DNA from: Planctomycetaceae bacterium
GTDB lineage: Bacteria; Planctomycetota; Planctomycetia; Pirellulales; Thermoguttaceae
Reading direction: 5' to 3'
Assembly (NCBI GenBank): GCA_031261125.1
Contig: JAISJZ010000233.1
Span: 1 to 13,788 of the forward strand
DNA length: 13,788 nucleotides
This document shows, in pieces, positions 7,748 to 13,481 of this stretch. The position numbers and the translations under genes are program-made. Each line of letters begins with the position of its first letter. Within the stretch, counting starts at the first letter, position 1. Under the pieces are notes generated by a model. That model searched no databases, had not been told where the DNA came from, and saw only the letters and a program-made list of their open reading frames with translations.

Positions 7748-8587
7748 ATGAAACACGTTTTTTTTGCTATTGCACTGCTTTTCCTTGCAACTGCCGTGTT
7801 TGCGGCAGAACCGCCGAAACCGTCCACCGGTGCGTCCGGGGAATACACTAAACTCGTTTGGTCGGACGAGTTCGATTATGAAGGACTTCCGAACCCGGAA
7901 AAATGGGGCTACGAGACCGGCTACGTCCGCAATAACGAGAAGCAGTATTACACGAAAGCCCGGATAGAAAATGCCGAAGTGAAAGACGGACAACTTATCA
8001 TCACGGTACGGCAAGACGAGTTCAAAATCGCGGATAAGACGGCACCGATAACGTCGGCAAGCGTTATTTCCAAAGGCAAAGGAACGTGGAGCCGGGGACG
8101 AATTGAAGTGAAAGCCAAAGTGCCGTCGTCGCTCGGAACGTGGCCCGCGATTTGGATGCTGCCGCAAGATAGGAGTATGGGCTGGCCCCAAGGCGGCGAA
8201 ATTGACATTATGGAACACGTCGGTTTCGCACCGGAAAACGTGCATTTCAACATTCACGTCAAAAAAAATCATCCCGGAAAGGACAAAAAAATCGAAGGCA
8301 AAACCGTGCCGTTCGGCAAAACAGTTCCTATCGGCGATGCCGCGGCGTTTCACATTTACGCGGTTGAATAATGGTTCGATGACCGGATTGATTTTTATTA
8401 CGACGAGAAGAAGGTTTTCACCTACGAAAATTTAGGTGAAGGCGAATTAGCGTGGGCTTTTGACAAACCGTTTTACGTCATTTTGAATTTGGCATACGGC
8501 GGGGCGTGGGGCGGCGCGAAAGGGACAGACGATTCCAAACTGCCGCAGGAATTCCGTATTGATTATGTCCGCGTTTTCGGAAAATAA
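7748..8587 (+). pseudogene. Secreted GH16 beta-glucanase-like hydrolase with an internal TAA
   Basis: A signal peptide (MKHVFFAIALLFLATAVFA) precedes a glycoside hydrolase family 16 jelly-roll domain, LVWSDEFDYEG to IDYVRVFGK. The catalytic motif GGEIDIMEHVG holds E151 (nucleophile), D153 and E156 (acid/base). GH16 enzymes cleave beta-1,3- or beta-1,3-1,4-glucans, agarose, carrageenan or related polymers; the exact substrate is not evident. Codon 208 is TAA (8369-8371). The same frame then continues for 71 residues with the expected C-terminal GH16 sequence (WFDDRIDFYYDEKKVFTYEN, then FYVILNLAYGGAWGG) to TAA at 8585-8587. Family members normally read VEW here. The sequence GAATAATGG looks like GAATGG with AAT duplicated, inserting the stop. 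A product ending at 207 would keep the catalytic residues but lose beta strands needed for folding. The gene has its own promoter and operator-like palindrome. Confidence 0.88.
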
Positions 8588-8593
8588 AAAAAG

Positions 8594-8655
8594 CAAAGAA
8601 AAATCCCTGTTTTTATCTTTTCTTTTGAGCAAGAGATAGTTTTTAGAAGTACCCG
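8594..8655. repeat. Intergenic repeat element, copy 1 (partial)
   Basis: The stretch shares CAAAGAAAAATCCC, a T-rich arm with TTTTGAG, and ATAGTTTTTAGAAGTACCCG with the copy after rsmA. The A-rich and T-rich arms can fold into a hairpin, so it may act as the GH16 terminator. It ends 1 nt before the rsmA start codon. The left TTCTAAAAACT end of the full copy is missing. Confidence 0.75.
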
Positions 8656-8656
8656 A

Positions 8657-9604
8657 ATGAATACAGCAAATCAGCAAACACGTTCTTACTTGATGAGCAA
8701 ATTCGAGCAGATGGGAATCCGTCCGCAGCCGCGGCTCGGACAAAACTTTCTCATCGACTTGAATTTGCTGCGGTTGCTGTTTGAATCGGGACAAGTCGAA
8801 TCAAACGATGTCGTCCTTGAAGTCGGTACCGGTACCGGTTCGCTGACCGCCCTGTTGAGCGAAAAAGCGGCGGCAGTGATTACCGTTGACGTTGACCCGG
8901 TAATGCAGGATTTGGCAAAACAAGAACTCTTTGGCCGCAGCAACATCCGGTTCCTGAAAATGGACATCCTGCGAAACAAGAACACGTTGCGGCAGGAAGT
9001 CCTCGATGCCGTGAGAGACGAATTAACGGGCGGAACAAGTTCCGCCGCTAACAACAGACGCTTCAAACTTGTTGCCAATTTACCGTACAGTATCGCCACG
9101 CCGTTAATTTCTAATCTGCTGTTGACGAATATGCCTCCGTCAATGATGTGTATAACGATTCAAAAAGAACTTGCTGACCGTATCACGGCAAAACCCGGCA
9201 CCAAAGATTGGGGGGCATTGTCGCTTTGGACGCAGTCGCAATGCCGAACGGAAATCATCCGCATAATGCCGCCGACCGTGTTTTATCCGCGTCCGAAAGT
9301 TGACTCCGCTATCGTTCGATTAACGCTGGACGAGAAGCGGCGGGCGAAGATTCCCGACTTGAAATTCTGGAACGAATTTTCACGGGCTATGTTCTTTCAC
9401 CGGCGTAAATTTTTGCGGGCGGAGTTGTGCAGTGCCTTTAAGACGACAATACTACGGGAACGGATTGACGGTATAATGGACGAAATGGAATTCGGTACCG
9501 CGACCCGTGCGGAGACGCTGCCGCTCAAAACGATGCTGCGGCTTTGCGAAAAGTGCCGGATAGAATTGCAGAAACTGCCGGAAAAAGACCGGAAAATTTT
9601 ATAA
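8657..9604 (+). CDS. rsmA: 16S rRNA (adenine(1518)-N6/adenine(1519)-N6)-dimethyltransferase
   Basis: RsmA (KsgA) dimethylates two adjacent adenines at the 3' end of 16S rRNA late in 30S assembly, using S-adenosylmethionine. The 315 residues show the family N-terminus PRLGQNFLID (25-34), SAM motif I VLEVGTGTGSLTALLSE (53-69), and a VITVDVDP acidic loop. The catalytic motif IV is NLPYSIATPLISNLLL (from 141), and VFYPRPKVDSAIVRL is the C-terminal family signature. E. coli KsgA has 273 residues. The extra length here lies partly in a loop of about 25 residues between MDIL (102-105) and the NLPY strand (LRQEVLDAVRDELTGGTSSA). The start ATG directly follows an intergenic repeat with no Shine-Dalgarno site. 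Loss of this enzyme elsewhere gives kasugamycin resistance. Confidence 0.96.
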   Translation: MNTANQQTRSYLMSKFEQMGIRPQPRLGQNFLIDLNLLRLLFESGQVESNDVVLEVGTGTGSLTALLSEKAAAVITVDVDPVMQDLAKQELFGRSNIRFLKMDILRNKNTLRQEVLDAVRDELTGGTSSAANNRRFKLVANLPYSIATPLISNLLLTNMPPSMMCITIQKELADRITAKPGTKDWGALSLWTQSQCRTEIIRIMPPTVFYPRPKVDSAIVRLTLDEKRRAKIPDLKFWNEFSRAMFFHRRKFLRAELCSAFKTTILRERIDGIMDEMEFGTATRAETLPLKTMLRLCEKCRIELQKLPEKDRKIL

Positions 9605-9703
9605 GGAAGTTCTAAAAACTCCTAAAAAAAAAGAAAAACAAAGAAAAATCCCTTTTTTATTTTTTATTTTTTTTGAGTAAAAAATAGTTTTTAGAAGTAC
9701 CCG
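9605..9703. repeat. Intergenic repeat element, copy 2 (complete, with inverted ends)
   Basis: The left end AGTTCTAAAAACT (9608-9620) and right end AGTTTTTAGAAGT (9686-9698) are 13-bp inverted repeats with one mismatch. Between them an A-rich arm (9623-9648) faces a T-rich arm (9652-9674) around CCC, so the whole element can fold into one long hairpin. It begins right after the rsmA stop codon and probably also serves as its terminator. The right two thirds match the copy before rsmA. Confidence 0.8.
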
Positions 9704-9737
9704 TAAGCATTGCTGCATTTTTACGGAGGATAAAACG

Positions 9738-11288
9738 ATGAGCCAAAAACGTACCAAAGTGATTTTGATATTCCGCCGGCGGCTGTTCACGGCACTGACG
9801 TTGAAATACAGTGCTGTTTATCTATCGCTCTTTTTGTTCCTTTGGGGTGTTGCGGTGCTGGCTCTGCGGGCGGCAGTTTCTCCGGTGATGTTAAATGCTG
9901 CCTATTACGGGTTGTTTACCGCCGCACTGATGCCGGTAATTGCTTGTTTGCGTGCAAGGACAGCCGTTCCCGGCGAGCGGACGCTGGGGGCTATGTTAGA
10001 CCGGAATAATCACGCCGGAGGATTGCTGATGACTTCCTTTGAAACGGAACTGGGCGATTGGGGAGAACAAATTCAAAACGTTGCCGTTCCGGTAATCCGT
10101 TGGGACGGACGGCGGGCGGCGTTGCTCGTCCTTCTTGCCGGCGCGTTTGCCGCAGCGTCATTACTGCTGCCGGTGTCGGCGGTGTCGAATTCGTTCCGGC
10201 ACCGGCTTAATATCGAAGACCAAGTTCATAAATTAACGTCGCAACTGGATGTTCTTGAAGAGGAAAATTTGTTGACGGTCGAAGAAACGGAGAGTAAGAA
10301 AATCGAATTGGAAAAGATTCAGAAGGATGCTGAAGGGGAAGGACCGGTCAAAACGTTTGATGCCCTTGACCATCTTGCGGACAGAATGAATCAGAAGGCG
10401 GCGGAGGCGGCGGAACAGGCGCAGAAGGACACCGAAACGCTGGCAAAAGCCGAGGCATTGTCGCAGGAAGTCAAAGAAGTGTCGAAGGAATTAGACGAAA
10501 AGCAAGCGAAGTCGCTGATAGACGGATTGGCAAAATCATTGGAAGAGATGTTGAAAAAGAACGCCGAACTTTCGGAGGATTTGAAAAAAGAGTTGGCAAA
10601 AGACAACAAGCAGGATTCCGAAAAAAAGAATAACGGGAAGGATTCGGCAAATCCTGCGGAAAAAGAAAAGCAGGACGCAATGAAGAAAGCATTAGAAAAG
10701 ATGCTGGAAGAGAATAATTTGCAAGGAATAAATCAGGAGCAGTTGGAGCAACTTTGTGAAGCGATGAAGCAATGTCAGGGCAATGCCGAACGAATGTGCG
10801 AGAATCTGCAAAACGCCGGTTTTCCGCTCGACCCGGAGATGCTCAAAAAATTAGCCGAGAGCAAGGAAGTCGATAAAGAGGAAGCGGAACGGATGTTGAG
10901 CGACCTTTGGGCAGAATGTGATTGTGAAGGCAGCGGCGGGGGCGAACCGAACTCTGACGGAGAAAAATTGAGTCCGCGTTATACGAAGAAACAGGATTGG
11001 ACGACCGACCCGAATGCACCGCCGGAGGACACCCGGTTCAGTAAAGATGCCGATGAAGAGGGAGCGGAGTTTAAGGCAAAATTTTTACCGCCGGCGGATT
11101 TGGAGGCGTTCAGGAACAGTCAAAAAATTGGTGCGTCGATTTCTGCGCCGGATGTTCCGAAGGAACCGGTTGTTGTCGAATCGGCGGGCGGTGTTATCGA
11201 AAATACTGCCGGTACGGGAACGGCAAATCGGCAAGTGATATATCCGAAGCATCGCGGCACCGTCGGTCGGTACTTTGAAAAGAAATAA
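9738..11288 (+). CDS. Large membrane-anchored coiled-coil protein, function unknown
   Basis: The 516-residue protein has a strong ribosome site (GGAGG, 9 nt before ATG). Three hydrophobic segments are seen at about residues 26-46, 51-71 and 127-149. Between the second and third lies TLGAMLDRNNHAGGLLMTSF (82-101). From about 158 to 400 the sequence is rich in Glu, Lys and Ala in heptad-like order, predicting a long coiled coil (for example EETESKKIELEKIQKDAEGE). A Cys-containing linker WAECDCEGSGGG and a Pro/Asp-rich tail ending VIYPKHRGTVGRYFEKK follow. The tail and the DRNNHAGG region recall membrane proteins from planctomycete MoxR-ATPase/DUF58 loci. None of those partners is in this window, so the link is only a memory-based inference. 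It is probably a cytoplasmic-membrane scaffold, and no catalytic motif was seen. Confidence 0.85.
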   Translation: MSQKRTKVILIFRRRLFTALTLKYSAVYLSLFLFLWGVAVLALRAAVSPVMLNAAYYGLFTAALMPVIACLRARTAVPGERTLGAMLDRNNHAGGLLMTSFETELGDWGEQIQNVAVPVIRWDGRRAALLVLLAGAFAAASLLLPVSAVSNSFRHRLNIEDQVHKLTSQLDVLEEENLLTVEETESKKIELEKIQKDAEGEGPVKTFDALDHLADRMNQKAAEAAEQAQKDTETLAKAEALSQEVKEVSKELDEKQAKSLIDGLAKSLEEMLKKNAELSEDLKKELAKDNKQDSEKKNNGKDSANPAEKEKQDAMKKALEKMLEENNLQGINQEQLEQLCEAMKQCQGNAERMCENLQNAGFPLDPEMLKKLAESKEVDKEEAERMLSDLWAECDCEGSGGGEPNSDGEKLSPRYTKKQDWTTDPNAPPEDTRFSKDADEEGAEFKAKFLPPADLEAFRNSQKIGASISAPDVPKEPVVVESAGGVIENTAGTGTANRQVIYPKHRGTVGRYFEKK

Positions 11289-11304
11289 GGAAGTTTCTAA
11301 AAAC
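11289..11304. repeat. Repeat-element end after the coiled-coil gene
   Basis: GGAAGTTTCTAAAAAC starts directly after the stop codon, just as GGAAGTTCTAAAAAC does after rsmA, with one added T. A short A-run and T-run follow (11311-11328). It may be a decayed copy that still helps terminate transcription. Confidence 0.55.
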
Positions 11305-11341
11305 AAGTTAAAAAAAATTCACCTTTTTGGAAAATTTGTTA

Positions 11342-11370
11342 TTGACATTTTGCCGAAGGTGTATTATCAT
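11342..11370 (+). promoter_or_regulatory. Consensus sigma-70 promoter for the structured leader
   Basis: TTGACA (11342-11347), a 17-bp spacer and TATCAT (11365-11370, 5/6 match) predict transcription from about 11377. Nothing but the leader and a 21-codon frame lies downstream on this strand. Confidence 0.8.
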
Positions 11371-11376
11371 ATGGTT

Positions 11377-11505
11377 TGTAGTACCGTTTCAAGTTCAAAA
11401 TTATGACAGGAAACAGCAGAGCGTAATCGAAGTTTTGCTTTTGTTTTTGCCTTTTATTCATAGTTTTACGCTTGAAACGGAAGTAGTCCTTAGGTTCCGT
11501 TTTTT
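11377..11505 (+). ncRNA. Structured leader RNA with alternative stems (candidate attenuator/riboswitch)
   Basis: CCGTTTCAAG (11384-11393) is perfectly complementary to CTTGAAACGG (11471-11480), a 10-bp long-range stem. Inside it AGCGTAA (11420-11426) can pair with TTACGCT (11466-11472). The 3' arm of the long stem overlaps the 5' arm of the terminator hairpin (AAACGGAA, 11475-11482), so the two folds exclude each other. A strong ribosome site and ATG follow the terminator. This is the classical layout of a transcription attenuator or riboswitch. I recognise none of the known riboswitch consensus cores in it. It could instead be a free small RNA of about 129 nt ending at the terminator. Confidence 0.6.
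11475..11505 (+). terminator. Intrinsic terminator at the end of the leader
   Basis: AAACGGAA (11475-11482) pairs with TTCCGTTT (11495-11502) across a 12-nt loop, and the T-run continues to 11505. The next gene's ribosome site AGGAG begins 4 nt later at 11509. Confidence 0.75.
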
Positions 11506-11521
11506 AACAGGAGATTTTCCA

Positions 11522-11587
11522 ATGAAAAAGACAATGATTTCCCGCAGTGCTTCTCCCAAAACCGCCGCTGTTTCCGGTTGTAATTAA
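11522..11587 (+). pseudogene. 21-codon frame, probably the truncated head of a DUF1559-like gene
   Basis: The ATG at 11522 has AGGAG 8 nt upstream, so translation is likely if the leader is read through. The peptide MKKTMISRSASPKTAAVSGC, then N, ends at TAA. The basic, Ser-rich start resembles the segment that precedes GFTLVELLVV in DUF1559 proteins, but the hydrophobic helix itself is absent. From about 11588 the sequence is instead antisense RhuM-like sequence. I infer that the rest of the gene was lost by rearrangement. A genuine short peptide cannot be excluded. Confidence 0.45.
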
Positions 11588-11712
11588 AATTACGCCGAAC
11601 AGTGCCGCTATTTGTGCCTGCGTCAGCCACACTGTCTCGTTCTCCAGCCGAACTTCCAACTGTACCGTTCGTTGTCCGGTTGATACAAAATAATCTCGTT
11701 AAGGGTGTTCAT
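11588..11712 (-). pseudogene. RhuM-family gene stub (third copy, N-terminal part only)
   Basis: From ATG 11712 the minus strand reads MNTLNEIILYQPDN, identical to the start of the larger RhuM gene at 13374. It then differs by a 2-base insertion near 11665-11672 and shifts frame. In the shifted frame WLTQAQIAALF is still readable near 11600-11630. The nucleotide match with 13258-13374 is high. Similarity stops near 11590, where the 21-codon plus-strand gene fragment begins. It is not functional. Confidence 0.8.
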
Positions 11713-11774
11713 TCTCTTCCCTCCACAATCCCAATCTCCGCCGCCGTCAAACCGTAATGCCGACCAAGTGTGTT
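11709..11774 (-). pseudogene. C-terminal scrap of an N6-adenine DNA methylase-type gene
   Basis: The minus-strand frame reads NTLGRHYGLTAAEIGIVEG, then RE, and a TGA that overlaps the RhuM-stub ATG (ATGA). The YGLTAAEI..VEG ending is typical of type II/Eco57I-like adenine methylases and related restriction-modification proteins. An in-frame TAA lies just upstream (11775-11777), and the frame before it (for example FLEKLLDMVVLVFQ) may be degenerate upstream gene sequence. Confidence 0.55.
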
Positions 11775-11824
11775 TTAGATAGCATTTTTCTGAAAAACTA
11801 ACACGACCATATCGAGTAGTTTCT

Positions 11825-11896
11825 CTAAAAATGAATTGGAAACGGTTTCAAGTTTATTTTTATTATATCGCCTTGTGAAGGAACGCCGTTTACCAT
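11825..11896 (-). pseudogene. MazF-type toxin, N-terminal stub
   Basis: A frame starting at ATG 11896 overlaps the last 7 bases of the MazE gene and reads MVNGVPSQGDIIKINLKP, then FPIHF and TAG. The QGDIIKINL opening is the first beta strand of MazF/PemK endoribonucleases (normally about 110 residues, continuing with a conserved G-x-E-Q-x-G-x-R-P). That continuation is absent, so the toxin is a deleted remnant. The start-stop overlap is standard for mazEF operons. Confidence 0.65.
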
Positions 11897-12147
11897 TGCT
11901 CTTTTCCTACGGATTCATTCGGATTCGTCAACTCTGTTCGGAAAGATTCGCCCGAATAGTCCCTGAAAAGTTCTTCAAGAGTCCCCCTTGGGGCGGTGGT
12001 GGGTACTTTGCTTATCAGGAGTTTATCATTTTCGACTTCTAAAAAAACTTTGTCGTTCGTATTCAATCCGAGACGCTGTATAATTTCAGCCGGAATTTGC
12101 AAACCCTGATTATTACCCCACGTTGAAATAAATGCCATCGTAGTCAT
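11890..12147 (-). CDS. mazE: MazE/AbrB-fold antitoxin
   Basis: The 85-residue protein has the SpoVT/AbrB swapped-hairpin DNA-binding signature: STWGNNQGLQIPAEIIQRLG, then LNTNDKVFLEVENDKLLISK. The C-terminus (TLEELFRDYSGESF, then SVGKEQW) matches the toxin-wrapping tail of MazE antitoxins, which neutralise MazF endoribonucleases and repress their own operon. The start at 12147 is supported by AAGGA 9 nt upstream and a consensus promoter; ATG 12138 is an alternative that keeps the whole domain. The cognate toxin frame overlaps its end but is truncated to 23 codons. The antitoxin therefore appears orphaned, and could now act only as a DNA-binding regulator or as an anti-toxin for a related system elsewhere. 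Confidence 0.88.
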   Translation of the reverse strand: MTTMAFISTWGNNQGLQIPAEIIQRLGLNTNDKVFLEVENDKLLISKVPTTAPRGTLEELFRDYSGESFRTELTNPNESVGKEQW

Positions 12148-12171
12148 CGGAACACTTCCTTATTTTGTAGA

Positions 12172-12200
12172 AGTATATCCGGTCTATTTATGAATGTCAA
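12172..12200 (-). promoter_or_regulatory. Consensus sigma-70 promoter for the MazE gene
   Basis: On the minus strand TTGACA (12200-12195) and TATACT (12177-12172) are 17 bp apart. Transcription would start near 12165, some 18 nt before ATG 12147 and its AAGGA site. Confidence 0.8.
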
Positions 12201-12212
12201 GATACAAACTGA

Positions 12213-12257
12213 TTATTCTCTTCCCTCCACTACCTCAATCTCCGCCGTCAAGCCGAA
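12213..12257 (-). pseudogene. Methylase C-terminal scrap fused to the second RhuM fragment
   Basis: The frame FGLTAEIEVVEGRE then TAA is a further copy of the YGLTAAEIEVVEGKE tail, with one Ala codon lost. Immediately upstream is the RhuM head ending NGVTNINVRL, read in another frame through the same bases (TTCGGCTTGACGGCGGA). The join probably arose by recombination at this short homology. Confidence 0.65.
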
Positions 12258-12330
12258 CATTGATATTGGTTACGCCGTTATCATCCTGATACAGAATAAA
12301 ACTGCTGCTGTCCGGTTGTAATTCGTTATT

Positions 12331-12338
12331 CTTTTTCA
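12331..12338. repeat. Target-site duplication, left copy
   Basis: CTTTTTCA is repeated exactly at 12520-12527, on the other side of the 181-bp element. One copy plus the adjoining T rebuilds the ATG of the interrupted RhuM gene on the minus strand. Confidence 0.9.
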
Positions 12339-12519
12339 GGGAGTGTTCACTAAAAGATAGTTTTTGCTCCCTGTGTTCTAAATTTGGCAGTTCAAGTAAA
12401 ATACAGCACATAGGAAAACACAAAATATATTATAATTTATTATCTATACGCTGTATATTATCTAATTTTAACACGTCCGAGTTAAATTTACACATAACTA
12501 TCTTTTAGTGAACACTCCC
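12339..12519. mobile_element. 181-bp miniature inverted-repeat element (MITE-like)
   Basis: The 24-bp ends, left 12339-12362 starting GGGAGTGTTCACTAAAAG and right 12496-12519 ending CTTTTAGTGAACACTCCC, are perfect inverted repeats. The element is flanked by an exact 8-bp direct repeat, CTTTTTCA, at 12331-12338 and 12520-12527, the duplicated target site. The interior is AT-rich and codes for nothing. It must be moved by a transposase encoded elsewhere. Ends starting with GGG and an 8-bp duplication fit several families (for example IS1595-like), so I do not assign one. Perfect ends and target copies imply recent insertion. Confidence 0.92.
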
Positions 12520-12527
12520 CTTTTTCA
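12520..12527. repeat. Target-site duplication, right copy
   Basis: CTTTTTCA is identical to 12331-12338 and marks the right boundary of the miniature element. Confidence 0.9.
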
Positions 12528-12553
12528 TTTCATTCGTCCCGCCGATAAACGGT

Positions 12554-13374
12554 TTATTTTAGCCGTTTTAATAAGTCGTCGGCGTTCCATTCCATTTTGG
12601 AGAACGCAAACCAACGTTTGCCCAAATCTTTCAATGATGCTCCGAGATGATAAACGGTACGGTCGATGAGGATAAAACGGTCGTGAGATTTGTTGAATTG
12701 TTTTACCGTAATCGGCGGATATTGTGCGTGAAGTTTGTCCAAATCTTTTTGCAGTTGTGCTGAAATTTTGGCAGTATAAATCGTCGCTGTCACGTTGGCA
12801 GCACGTTTGGCAAGAAGCAGAAGAACACTCTCGTCAATGTAATTGTCAATAAGCATCAGTGATTTTTGGCGGATTTAATCAAATCTGCGGCGAAGGCATA
12901 AGCGTCAAAAATCTGTCCGTCGTAAAAAATCCCTTCCACCGGCGGCAAAGCGGTTTTCACGAAAAAGTCAATTTTGTCTTCGGTAACCGCAACACGCCGT
13001 TCAAGACGTTCAAACCGCTGATTGACCGCATAACCTTTTAGAAGATACTCTTTGAGAACACGGTTTGCCCATTGGCGAAATTGCGTACCACGAAAGGACT
13101 TTACTCGATAGCCAACCGAAATAATGACATCCAAACTGTAAAAAGTGGTTGGACGGTCAACATTAGTAATATGCAAAATTTGCATATTACTTTTTTCGTC
13201 CAATTCCCCCTCTGAAAATACATTACGGATATGACGTGATATGACCGATTGGTCTCTTTCAAACAGCACCGCTATTTGTGCCTGCGTCAGCCACACCGTC
13301 TCGTTCTCCAGCCGAACTTCCAACTGCACCGTATTGTCCGGTTGATACAAAATAATCTCGTTAAGGGTGTTCAT
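12554..13374 (-). pseudogene. RhuM-family protein with PLD-like C-terminus, split by a frameshift
   Basis: The first part (13374-12856, 172 residues) has the RhuM hallmarks EIILYQ, NETVWLTQAQIAVLF, NVFSEGELDE, TTFYSLDVIISVGYRVKS and RGTQFRQWANRVLKEYLLKG. It ends GQIFDAYAFAADLIKSAKNH and TGA. The second part (12856-12554, 100 residues) resumes LIDNYIDESVLLLLAKRA and contains SHDRFILID (an H-x-R-x4-D variant of the phospholipase D HKD motif) and YHLGASLKDLGKRWFAF. One continuous protein of about 273 residues is the usual form; the span is one base short of a multiple of three. Stop and restart overlap as TGATG, so coupled translation of the two halves is possible. The family was named for a Salmonella virulence-island gene and is common beside restriction-modification genes. 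Its start overlaps a methylase-tail stop as ATGA. No function is established. Confidence 0.85.
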
Positions 13375-13481
13375 TCTTTTCCCTCCACTACCTCAATCTC
13401 CGCCGCCGTCAATCCGTACAATTTGCGGTGGTGTCGGCGTTTTGCTCTATCTCTCACCCCGCATTCTAAATACCAATTCAT
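13371..13481 (-). pseudogene. Short frame ending in a second methylase-type C-terminus
   Basis: A 36-codon frame (ATG 13481 to TGA 13371) ends HRKLYGLTAAEIEVVEGKE. Only this tail looks like a restriction-modification methylase. The upstream half, MNWYLECGVRDRAKRRH, is the neighbouring methylase end read in a different frame. A junction between two gene remnants therefore lies near 13435-13450. Its TGA overlaps the RhuM ATG. Confidence 0.55.

Larger units (their letters stand above)
12235..12528 (-). pseudogene. Second RhuM-family gene fragment, split by a miniature element
   Basis: Skipping the inserted element (12339-12519) and one target copy, the frame starts at ATG 12528 and reads MKKNNELQPDSSSFILYQDD, then NGVTNINVRL. 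This is a RhuM-family N-terminus (compare EIILYQ..VQLEVRL in the neighbour). It then runs into GGD and TGA at 12237-12235 through fusion with a methylase tail. The element lies within the third codon, so the start codon is separated from the gene. The gene is therefore doubly broken. It is a paralogue of, and not identical to, the RhuM gene at 12554-13374. Confidence 0.75.

Noticed and set aside
8369..8371. Recoding of the GH16 internal stop (selenocysteine or pyrrolysine type)
   Set aside because: The codon is TAA, which is not used for those amino acids, and family members have no residue at this position.
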